This document shows positions 1 through 5,990 of a DNA stretch of 28,596 bases, piece by piece. Position 1 is the first letter of the stretch. Each line of letters opens with the position of its first letter. Where the stretch lies: positions 1 to 28,596 of the forward strand of contig DAIRGS010000056.1 of assembly GCA_036794395.1 (NCBI GenBank), written 5' to 3'. The notes beneath the pieces were generated by a model. The model saw only the letters and a list, made by a program, of their open reading frames with translations, was not told the origin of the DNA and made no database searches. This DNA is from DASXMX01 sp036794395 (lineage in GTDB: Bacteria > Planctomycetota > Phycisphaerae > Tepidisphaerales > Tepidisphaeraceae). The position numbers were made by a program, and so were the translations under genes.

Positions 1-505
1 ACTTGTGCACTATCGGTCATCGAGGAGTATTTAGCCTTGGGCGGTGGTCCGCCCCGTTTCACGCGAGGTTCCACGAGCCTCGCGCTACTCTGGAGAGCCA
101 ATGTTAACGGGGACCTATTCCTGTCGCATACCAGACTATCACTGTCTTTGGTGTGACTTTCCAGACACTTCTGCTAGGAACGGTTTTGTAACCCCTCATG
201 GCTTCCGCAACCCCGGGACGAATCCCGGTTTGGGCTATTTCCGCTTTCGCTCGCCGCTACTTACGGAATCGATGTCTCTTTCTTTTCCTCCAGGTACTTA
301 GATGTTTCAGTTCCCTGGGTTCGCTCCGTACCACCTATACATTCAGTGGCAGGTGACTGCGAGGTTGTCGCAGCCGCGTTTCCGCATTCAGAGATCTCCG
401 GATCAATGCTTGATTGCCAGCTTCCCGGAGCATATCGCAGGCTTCCGCGTCTTTCTTCGCCTCTCGATGCCAAGACATCCACCATACACCCTTAAGAACT
501 TGACC
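1..505 (-). rRNA. rrl: 23S ribosomal RNA, 5' part (3' end outside window)
   Basis: The reverse complement reads as the first ~500 nt of 23S rRNA. It starts with GGTCAAG near 505, runs through the conserved GGTGGATG and GGCATCGAGAGGCGA-type block, then GAACTGAAACATCTAAGTA near 290-320, AGTAGCGGCGAGCGAA near 250-265, and CCAAGGCTAAATACTCC near 25-41. The gene runs off the left edge, so only domain I is visible. The mature 5' end is placed by comparison with other 23S genes and could be off by a few bases. No 16S 3' end (anti-Shine-Dalgarno sequence) and no tRNA lies in the 1 kb upstream, so this copy is not in a standard 16S-tRNA-23S order. Open reading frames across this stretch are translations of rRNA sequence and are not genes. 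Confidence 0.97.
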
Positions 506-695
506 ACATTTATCGATCACCGTCGAAGGACTCACCGCGGCCGGACGTTGATTTTTTTTACATAACTTAGATCAACATCAAGCTGCTGCGAATCTCCAGC
601 GGGCGTGCCGGAACGGGTGTCATCCCCCATCAGAGTTGCCTCCTACAGGTTTGACCAACCGATAACGGATCATAATCGCCAAAAAAGGTGCTCGA

Positions 696-786
696 CGATA
701 TCTGCCCGAAGCTCGATATTCAGCAGGACAAGCCCGCCAAATTCGCGGCTTCCAGACGGAAGACATAGAAAATTGGGCAGATATCG
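696..786 (-). promoter_or_regulatory. Leader stem upstream of 23S rRNA
   Basis: Perfect 12-bp inverted repeat: CGATATCTGCCC at 696-707 and its complement at 775-786, with a 67-nt loop. It lies between boxA and the mature 23S 5' end, so it would be transcribed as a long stem in the rRNA precursor. It may take part in leader folding or RNase III processing (inference). A second, weaker palindromic stretch (GGTTTAT...ATAAACC) lies at about 790-812. Confidence 0.5.
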
Positions 787-834
787 CGGAGGTTTATATT
801 TGCAAATAAACCTTGAACCTCAAAACATATTCAC

Positions 835-846
835 TTTTCAAAGAGC
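835..846 (-). promoter_or_regulatory. boxA-type rRNA antitermination site
   Basis: On the minus strand this reads GCTCTTTGAAAA, which matches the conserved boxA (NusB/NusE binding) sequence of bacterial rRNA leaders. It is about 330 nt upstream of the mature 23S 5' end and in the same orientation. A boxA directly ahead of 23S with no 16S in between indicates that this 23S gene has its own antiterminated transcript. Confidence 0.7.
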
Positions 847-923
847 TTCTTTATTTCAGAAGTTTGGCAGAGACAAGAATGTCTGCCCCACCGCTGATCA
901 AAAGATCCCGCCGAGTGCGGGCG

Positions 924-959
924 AGTCTGCCGATGCCAAAAACAAGGCAGCGGCAGACT
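924..959. other. Strong hairpin in the rRNA upstream region
   Basis: AGTCTGCCG at 924-932 pairs with CGGCAGACT at 951-959. After an A/G mismatch, TGCC at 934-937 pairs with GGCA at 946-949, leaving an 8-nt A-rich loop. A smaller hairpin (CCCGC/GCGGG) lies next to it at 907-921, followed on the minus strand by ATCTTTTG. No clean T tract follows on either strand, so it is not called a terminator. It sits between the probable promoter and boxA. Confidence 0.45.
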
Positions 960-1158
960 GGTCCGAACTCACAACGCTTCTTCTTCAGATTTTTGATTTT
1001 GAGTCGCATCACCGCATGGCTGCGACCCTTAAGGCAGGGGCAGGCATTACTGCGGGGAGCAATAACGGGTTGTCGGTGTAATCAAACCCAACGCCTCAAC
1101 TTTCCATTCTCTTCGACTCGTCCTCAGTCCAACAACTCCAACCGTTGCAGGGTTTGGA

Positions 1159-1186
1159 ATCTTACTGTCTTTTTTCGTCTCGTCAA
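1159..1186 (-). promoter_or_regulatory. rrl: Candidate promoter of the 23S rRNA transcript
   Basis: Minus-strand -35 TTGACG (1181-1186) and -10 TAAGAT (1159-1164) are separated by a 16-bp A-rich spacer. Start of transcription would be near 1152, giving a leader of roughly 650 nt that includes boxA. A 10-bp inverted repeat (GTTACGGCAA at 1192-1201, TTGTCGTAAC at 1211-1220, one G-T pair) lies immediately upstream. Assigned by eye from consensus only. Confidence 0.35.
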
Positions 1187-1354
1187 GGCTTGTTACGGCA
1201 ACTTTTCAGTTTGTCGTAACTCGTTGCCCTGACTGATAAACCGTGTCGAGTAACTGCTGGCAAAGCCAACTGCTCCTCAACTCGGGTCGCGAACTGTAGT
1301 CTCGCATTTGGGGAAAGCAAGGGGTGTGTGAAGGTTTTTTTCAGACGGACTTCT

Positions 1355-1539
1355 GGGTTAGCCCGGAAAACTCAGATTCACCGCGGAGCCGCAGAGGTCG
1401 CAGAGAGAACACCAGAGAAATGAGATATGTGAGCTGCGCGACGTGCGCGACAAACTCCTTTGCGATTTTGCATGTAAGCTCTTGCTGCTTCTGAATTCTC
1501 TGCGTCCTCTGCGCCTCAGCGGTGAATAATCCGGGTTAG
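1355..1539. repeat. Small inverted-repeat element (MITE-like) with flanking direct repeat
   Basis: Two arms of about 30 bp in inverted orientation: 1377-1409 begins TTCACCGCGGAGCCGCAGAGG, and 1496-1526 is its near complement (three substitutions and a 2-base indel). The arms enclose about 86 bp without coding sequence. The heptamer GGGTTAG flanks the structure directly at 1355-1361 and 1533-1539, like a target-site duplication, and CCGG lies just inside each copy. The arm resembles 'CACCGCGGAGGCGCAGAG' repeats scattered in many environmental bacterial genomes. No transposase is encoded. Confidence 0.55.
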
Positions 1540-1597
1540 TGGAAGCATCCGTGTAAGTCTGCGGCGGTTGGCGGGTCTAATGGTGTGTCATATGACG

Positions 1598-1871
1598 ATG
1601 GCCGTGATGACAACGATCCCGGATCGCCCTCTGCCGGACGAAGCCGGGCTGATCAGGTGCCTTTCCCGCCGCGAAGACGGTGCATTGGAGACGTTGATTT
1701 GCCTGTACGGAAAGGCGCGTTCGACGGCTGGCGCATCGCCTGATGGGTTGGGGAGGCGATGTGGATGATGTGGTGCAGGATGTCCGAGCACGGGCTCGAC
1801 TTTGCAAGCGAGAATCTCAAGAGCCTCGAAAGTGGCCGTTCGAAGTAATGCGTCAAGAGTCAGTCCCGTAG
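1598..1871 (+). pseudogene. Remnant of an ECF sigma factor (region 2 only, frameshifted)
   Basis: The first frame reads PDEAGLIRCLSRREDGALE and then LICLYGKA, like the start of ECF sigma-70 region 2. At about 1715 the match moves to the next frame and reads RVRRLAHRLMGWGGDVDDV, then VQDVRARARL, the characteristic region 2.2 helix (DVDDVVQDVF in intact proteins). That frame stops with TAG at 1869-1871. No region 3 or 4 follows. Sigma-70 region 2 normally binds core RNA polymerase and the -10 element; here the frameshift and missing C-terminal half make a working protein unlikely. The MITE-like element lies just upstream. A sequencing error could explain the shift but not the missing C-terminus. 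Confidence 0.6.
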
Positions 1872-1927
1872 ATTCAATCAGTTGGACTTCTCAATTTGCT
1901 CCGCGCGTGCGTTGTGAGCGATCGCTG

Positions 1928-2569
1928 TCAGGGAGTCCACCCACTTTGGGGGACCGCCGGCGGTTGAGCATTTGGATCAAACGCTTCAATCACTCGCTGC
2001 GATCGCCAGAAGATCAAGAACAACGCCGGTAGCACACACCAGAGCAGCCAGCCCAATACCGCCCCGATCGTCTGCACCGTGTGCGCCATTGCCCGAGGCA
2101 TTTGTTGGCCGGTCTTGGTTTGCGTGTTGGCCATGAATTCAGCCGTCACGGGAATGACCCATGCGATTTGCAGAATCAGGCCAAGCGTCACCCAAACGAT
2201 GGTTACGATCGACCAGAGAATCATCGCCTTCCGCGCAACCGGCCAAAGCCTGATCCCCCCGATGCCGCCAATTAAGAGCGAAATACTCAACCCGAGTGAC
2301 ACGGCAGCGCTGATTGCTCCAAACCAGGCGATTGCGGGATCATGGAATGTAGGCATGTTAGGAGCCAACGGGTTTTTCCCCTTGGCCGCAATGATTGCGA
2401 TCTGCATCGCGAGGCCCAATCCAGTACAGAGAATCCCAAGCGAGCCCAGTATGATCGCGGTGACCGATAGCCCTGTGATGACTCCCGGCCGGGGCTTGGG
2501 ATAGAGCCCATACGCGTAAGGCATTCCCAAAGGTGGCTGAGATGGGGGAACAGGCGGGAATTGGCTCAT
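1928..2569 (-). CDS. Hypothetical multi-pass membrane protein with proline-rich N-terminus
   Basis: 213 aa. The first ~30 residues are cytosolic-looking and rich in proline, glycine and tyrosine (MSQFPPVPPSQPPLGMPYAY). Four hydrophobic segments follow: about 32-58 (GVITGLSVTAIILGSLGILC), 82-106, 114-140 and 166-190, with a short basic/acidic tail. This layout resembles small DUF4190-type membrane proteins, but I do not recognise a family with certainty. The start is well supported: AAAGGAG lies 10 nt before the ATG. It is divergent from pgsA, sharing an intergenic region of about 110 bp. No enzymatic motif is visible. Confidence 0.75.
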   Translation of the reverse strand: MSQFPPVPPSQPPLGMPYAYGLYPKPRPGVITGLSVTAIILGSLGILCTGLGLAMQIAIIAAKGKNPLAPNMPTFHDPAIAWFGAISAAVSLGLSISLLIGGIGGIRLWPVARKAMILWSIVTIVWVTLGLILQIAWVIPVTAEFMANTQTKTGQQMPRAMAHTVQTIGAVLGWLLWCVLPALFLIFWRSQRVIEAFDPNAQPPAVPQSGWTP

Positions 2570-2645
2570 TGCTGGCGGCTCCTTTGGCCAGACAGCATAC
2601 CCATTACGCAGTTGTAGTGCGAAAGACCAGGCTCGACCGGCGCGG

Positions 2646-2673
2646 TTGCCCCACGGGGCGATAGCCGTACAAT
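2646..2673 (+). promoter_or_regulatory. Candidate promoter of pgsA-uppP (possibly leaderless)
   Basis: TTGCCC (2646-2651) and TACAAT (2668-2673) with 16-bp spacing. Transcription would begin near 2680, almost on the proposed GTG start at 2682, implying a leaderless or near-leaderless message. This fits the absence of a Shine-Dalgarno sequence. Consensus match by eye only. Confidence 0.3.
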
Positions 2674-2681
2674 CCCGCCGC

Positions 2682-3344
2682 GTGTTTCGGCATGTTCCGA
2701 ATTTGCTGACGACAGGACGGCTGGTGCTGGCCGGGGTGTTTTTTGCGCTATTAAGTTACTACCAGTATGAGGGCCGCGGCGCACCCAGCCTGCTGAATAT
2801 CGCGTTCATCGTTTACTGCATCGCGCTGTTCACCGATTTCCTGGACGGCTACCTCGCCCGAAAATGGAAAGTGGAAGGCGCGTTTGGGCGGGTGGTGGAT
2901 CCGTTTGTGGATAAGGTTCTGGTGATCGGCAGCTTCATTTTTTTTGCTGGGAAGAACTTCATCATCCCCGATACGGCCGGGAATTTTGTGGTCTACACCA
3001 TCACGGGAGTCGCCCCATGGATGGTCGTCGTCATCCTCGCACGTGAACTTCTCGTAACCAGTTTCCGCGGGCTGGGCGAAGGAACCGGGCAGAATTTCGG
3101 GGCGGCGTTCAGCGGAAAAGTGAAGATGGTGGTGCAGTCGGTGACGATTCTGGTGGTGCTGGTGTACGTCAATTATTTTGCCGTGCGTCATGGCACCCCC
3201 GCCGAGCGATATTTCCGGTGGTTCCGGAATTTTGGCGTATGGACGACGGTGGTGGTGACGGTGGCGAGTGGATTGGCGTACGTGCAGCGGGCGATAGCCG
3301 TGTCGATGAAGCACGCGAAGGAAGTGGGCGGCGGGGACGACTGA
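2682..3344 (+). CDS. pgsA: CDP-alcohol phosphatidyltransferase, probably phosphatidylglycerophosphate synthase
   Basis: 220 aa from the GTG at 2682. The full CDP-alcohol phosphotransferase signature D-G-x2-A-R-x8-G-x3-D-x3-D is present at D55, G56, A59, R60, G69, D73 and D77, after an N-terminal PNLLTTGRLVLAG that matches the usual PgsA start. The family transfers a phosphatidyl group from CDP-diacylglycerol to an alcohol in the inner membrane, with the aspartates binding divalent metal; glycerol 3-phosphate is the likely acceptor. It is longer than typical PgsA (about 180 aa) because of extra residues between later membrane helices. An in-frame TTG at 2646 is possible but would add residues not expected in the family. 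The stop codon is part of an 11-bp tandem repeat (3342-3352, 3353-3363) before uppP. The exact acceptor alcohol is inferred. Confidence 0.85.
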   Translation: MFRHVPNLLTTGRLVLAGVFFALLSYYQYEGRGAPSLLNIAFIVYCIALFTDFLDGYLARKWKVEGAFGRVVDPFVDKVLVIGSFIFFAGKNFIIPDTAGNFVVYTITGVAPWMVVVILARELLVTSFRGLGEGTGQNFGAAFSGKVKMVVQSVTILVVLVYVNYFAVRHGTPAERYFRWFRNFGVWTTVVVTVASGLAYVQRAIAVSMKHAKEVGGGDD

Positions 3345-3412
3345 TTCTTTGATGATTCTTTGATGCGGGGATGACTTTTTTTGGACTCGCGCACGGCGCA
3401 CAGGCTAAGACG

Positions 3413-4273
3413 ATGACTTATTTGCAGATCGTTATTCTGGCGGTGATTCAGGGGCTGGCGGAGCTGCTTCCGGTTTCGAGTTCGGCCCACGTGATCGCGG
3501 CGGCGAAGCTGATGCGCCTGGATCCCTCAGCTCCGTCGTTCACACTGCTGCTGGTAATGCTGCATACAGGAACGATGTTTGCGGTCATCGTGTACTTCTG
3601 GAACAGTTGGAAGAAGGCGTTTTTTTCGTCGCGGGAAAGTTTCCGCCAGTTCGCGGTTCGGGTAGTGGTTGCGACGATCGTCACGGGCGTGATTGCGCTG
3701 GGGCTGAAAGGGGGGATCGAGCATTATCTACGGCATCGCCATCCGGAGATGGACAAGGCAGAGATCGAAGACCTGTTCAAGCACATGGAATTGCTGGCCG
3801 CGGCGCTGGCGGCGGCGGGCGTGCTGATTCTTTTTTCGGGAATGCGGGCGCGGAAAACCGGTGGCCGAACAGATATCACTTCGGGCGACAGTGTGGCGAT
3901 TGGTGCGATCCAGGGATTGTGTTTGCCGTTTCGGGGGTTCTCGCGATCGGGGGCGACGATATCGATCGGACTGCTGAGGGGGATCGCTAAGCAGCGGATC
4001 GAGGAATACAGCTTCGCCCTAGCGGTGGTGCTGACCCCCGCAGTGGTGCTTTGGGAGGCCAAGCGGCTGGTTCAGCACCAGGGCGGTAGTGCGCACATCG
4101 ACTTTCACGACTTTTCGCCGAGCTTGATTGGAATGGTGTTCAGCTTCCTCGCGGGGCTGGTTGCACTTAAGGTACTTTCAAGACTGCTGGAAAAGGGGCA
4201 GTGGTGGATTTTTGGAGTGTACTGCCTGGCTGCGGCCGCGGGGATTTACGTGATGTATCTCAAGGGGTATTGA
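3413..4273 (+). CDS. uppP: Undecaprenyl-diphosphatase (UppP/BacA)
   Basis: 286 aa integral membrane protein. It removes one phosphate from undecaprenyl diphosphate to regenerate the C55 lipid carrier for peptidoglycan and surface glycans; overexpression gives bacitracin resistance in other bacteria. Both family motifs are intact: QGLAELLPVSSSAH at residues 13-26 (E17, S22-S24, H26) and LPFRGFSRSGATISIGLL at about 171-188 with catalytic-type R178. Hydrophobic helices fill the remainder. The ATG at 3413 is preferred because the family starts a few residues before this first motif; an in-frame ATG at 3371 would add 14 residues. It follows pgsA on the same strand with a 68-bp gap, so the two probably form an envelope-lipid operon. 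Confidence 0.93.
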   Translation: MTYLQIVILAVIQGLAELLPVSSSAHVIAAAKLMRLDPSAPSFTLLLVMLHTGTMFAVIVYFWNSWKKAFFSSRESFRQFAVRVVVATIVTGVIALGLKGGIEHYLRHRHPEMDKAEIEDLFKHMELLAAALAAAGVLILFSGMRARKTGGRTDITSGDSVAIGAIQGLCLPFRGFSRSGATISIGLLRGIAKQRIEEYSFALAVVLTPAVVLWEAKRLVQHQGGSAHIDFHDFSPSLIGMVFSFLAGLVALKVLSRLLEKGQWWIFGVYCLAAAAGIYVMYLKGY

Positions 4274-4286
4274 GCTAAATAACCTT

Positions 4287-4305
4287 GCGCGATTCCGCGC
4301 CTTTT
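4287..4305 (+). terminator. Possible intrinsic terminator after uppP
   Basis: GC-only 5-bp stem GCGCG (4287-4291) / CGCGC (4296-4300), loop ATTC, followed by CTTTT. It begins 14 nt after the uppP stop. The stem is short, so termination strength is uncertain. Confidence 0.4.
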
Positions 4306-4503
4306 CGTGACATGGCTTTGTAAGCCATGATCGATGGGGATGACCATCGGTGCCGGGTCAGATGTGGGAAAACCAAGTTTCGACATCCGGGCGACCTTCT
4401 GACTGTTCGGAAGAAAATGCCCGATTCGGCACGTTGGTTTTCCCACATACCACCCGTCGCTGTACCCGCGGCTCCGCCAAACACGGGTTAGAAACCCGTG
4501 CCA
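4306..4503. repeat. Hairpin-ended repeat cluster (BIME-like) between uppP and the DUF4359-like gene
   Basis: Left end: CGTGA followed by CATGGCTT-TGT-AAGCCATG (4311-4329), a perfect 8-3-8 hairpin. Right end: CACGGGTT-AGA-AACCCGTG (4482-4500) followed by CCAC, the same architecture in inverted orientation. Inside lie a hairpin CGATGG/CCATCG (4332-4337, 4344-4349) and a perfect 15-bp inverted repeat, ATGTGGGAAAACCAA at 4362-4376 with its complement at 4434-4448. No coding sequence is credible here. The terminal hairpins match those inside glcF in size and flanking bases, suggesting one repeat family moved or amplified by a REP-type mechanism (inference). Confidence 0.6.
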
Positions 4504-4563
4504 CTTAAATGCGATGGCGCTGAATCGCGCACGGTCATTTAGAGAACGCTCACCGGCTCGAGG

Positions 4564-4917
4564 CTATTTGGTTTCGATCTTGATCGATTCCACCTTGTCC
4601 TTGAGTACCTCGACGTCGCCCTTGACCTTGTTCATCTGCTTGGCAACATCCGCACGATTGAACCAGTGGCTGAACGCGCCGGTGTAGATGGTCTTGCCAT
4701 CCTGCTGTACGTTCATCCAGAGGATTCGGTTATTGAACGTGCAGTTTTTGACGAACGAGTCGGCCTGGTACTGGTCCCAACCGGCCTTGATGATATTGCT
4801 GTCGGCCTGGGTGGCCTTGGCAACAACGAACCGCTTAAAATCGTCTTCCGACGGCTTGGTAAACGTCGCGGCGCCGAGAAGTGCGACCAACAATAGAAAG
4901 ATGATTGCGCTTTTCAT
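4564..4917 (-). CDS. Small exported or membrane-anchored protein, DUF4359-like
   Basis: 117 aa from the ATG at 4917 (MKSAIIFLLLVALLGAATF), a signal peptide or single membrane anchor. It is followed by TKPSEDDFKRFVVAK, resembling the NPS-x-x-(D/E)-(F/Y) opening of DUF4359 proteins, and later by YTGAFSHWF, like the conserved F-G-x-F block. The C-terminus (about 90-117) is charged and helical. Nearby in-frame ATGs at 4926 and 4929 are alternatives; an upstream GTG would add an unlikely basic extension running into the glcE promoter region. Function is unknown. It is transcribed away from glcE, which begins 113 bp to the right. Confidence 0.75.
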   Translation of the reverse strand: MKSAIIFLLLVALLGAATFTKPSEDDFKRFVVAKATQADSNIIKAGWDQYQADSFVKNCTFNNRILWMNVQQDGKTIYTGAFSHWFNRADVAKQMNKVKGDVEVLKDKVESIKIETK

Positions 4918-4973
4918 GGGAGTCATCATAGCAGTGGCGTCGGGAGGTGGCGAAGAGAAAAGGGGCGATCTTG

Positions 4974-4979
4974 TATAAT
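4974..4979 (+). promoter_or_regulatory. Candidate -10 element of the glcEF operon
   Basis: Perfect TATAAT hexamer 52 bp before the proposed glcE start at 5031. No convincing -35 is visible at 16-18 bp. If used, transcription begins near 4986, which excludes the upstream GTG at 4947 as the start of glcE. Confidence 0.35.
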
Positions 4980-5030
4980 CTGCCCGCTGCCGCTCCAACC
5001 CGAGGCGAATCGTCTGTATTATCGGTAGTT

Positions 5031-5990
5031 ATGGAAGAAACTCAGTTTCGGGCGGCACGGTCCCCGCTCGTGCCGCCGGGCGGAATCGATTGTCATGTCC
5101 GCGACATGACGGCAACGGTCTGGGCCGATGCCACGCTCGGAGATTTCCAGCGCGCACTGGCACAGCATCAGCAGTGGCTGCCGATCGATGGCGATTCCAG
5201 CCAGAGCATGGGAACCCTTGTTTCAACCGACTCAACCGGCCCGTTGCGGCTCGGATATGGCGCGTGGCGCGATCTGCTTTTGGGCGTCCAATTCTTCAAC
5301 GGCCGGGGCGAGTTGATCACCGCCGGCGGGAAAACGGTTAAAAACGTTGCTGGGTACGATCTGACCAAGTTCATGGTCGGCCAGCGCGGCATCTTTGGTC
5401 GGATGGTGAGCCTGACCATGCGGACCTATCGCCAGCCGCAAGGTGCGCTGCTGGCCCGGCACGCGCCGGACGCGTCGATTGTTTCGAAGCTGATCCCAAC
5501 ATCGCTCCGCCCACAATGGGTGATCCTCACGCGCGAGTCGCTGCTGTGCGGCTACCTGGGAGATCGCTGCACACTGGATTTTTATCGCCACGCCATCGGC
5601 CAAGCGGGGATTATCGAGCGGATCGAGCGCACGCTTGATGAGGATATCGCCCACCGCCAAAGCCTTTGGACGCGCGACGGCGCGGTCGCTTATCGAGCAG
5701 CCGTCCCACCTGCCCGGCTTGGAGAATTTGCCGGCAAGTTGCCTTCCAATGATTGGGCCGCGGACGCGGCGTTTGGGATTGTCGTGGGGGCGGTTCAAGA
5801 TGAGCCCGCCACGCGCCCGATTCGCGAAGCGGCGGCGTCGGTCGGCGGAACCCTCCGCACTTTTCGCGGGCGCTTCGGCGACCCGATCGAGTTATCGACA
5901 ACCCCCGCCGAGCGGGAAATAATCAAACGTCTGAAGCACGCTTTTGATCCAGCCTCGAAATTGAACCCTCTACCCTGGCAACACACCTGA
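5031..5990 (+). CDS. glcE: Glycolate oxidase FAD-binding subunit GlcE-like, N-terminally short
   Basis: 319 aa. The C-terminal half of the FAD-binding-4 (PCMH) domain is clear: TATVWADATLGDFQRAL at about 26-42, then STDSTGPLRLGYGAWRDLL, and GGKTVKNVAGYDLTKFMVGQ at about 99-118, which are hallmark GlcE/GlcD blocks. With GlcD and GlcF, this family forms the membrane-associated complex that oxidises glycolate to glyoxylate. Typical GlcE proteins have about 70-75 residues before the TATVxAG block, including a glycine-rich P-loop for the FAD diphosphate; here there are only about 25, and a stop at 4929-4931 blocks upstream extension. It may bind flavin weakly or rely on a partner. The ATG at 5031 is chosen because of the TATAAT at 4974 and the lack of family-like residues in the GTG-started extension from 4947. 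It overlaps glcF by one base. No glcD lies in the window. Confidence 0.82.
   Translation: MEETQFRAARSPLVPPGGIDCHVRDMTATVWADATLGDFQRALAQHQQWLPIDGDSSQSMGTLVSTDSTGPLRLGYGAWRDLLLGVQFFNGRGELITAGGKTVKNVAGYDLTKFMVGQRGIFGRMVSLTMRTYRQPQGALLARHAPDASIVSKLIPTSLRPQWVILTRESLLCGYLGDRCTLDFYRHAIGQAGIIERIERTLDEDIAHRQSLWTRDGAVAYRAAVPPARLGEFAGKLPSNDWAADAAFGIVVGAVQDEPATRPIREAAASVGGTLRTFRGRFGDPIELSTTPAEREIIKRLKHAFDPASKLNPLPWQHT

Noticed and set aside
44..565. Open frames over the 23S gene
   Set aside because: They are translations of conserved rRNA sequence.
924..959. Intrinsic terminator
   Set aside because: Stem is good but no T run follows on either strand.
605..1232. Plus-strand open frames across the rRNA upstream region
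   Set aside because: They overlap the boxA leader and hairpins of the minus-strand 23S gene and show no recognisable protein features; composition is basic and irregular.
4362..4448. CRISPR-like repeats
   Set aside because: The 15-bp repeats are inverted, only two, and without regular spacers.
4947..5030. N-terminal extension of GlcE from a GTG start
   Set aside because: It does not resemble the missing FAD P-loop region and contains the TATAAT promoter candidate.
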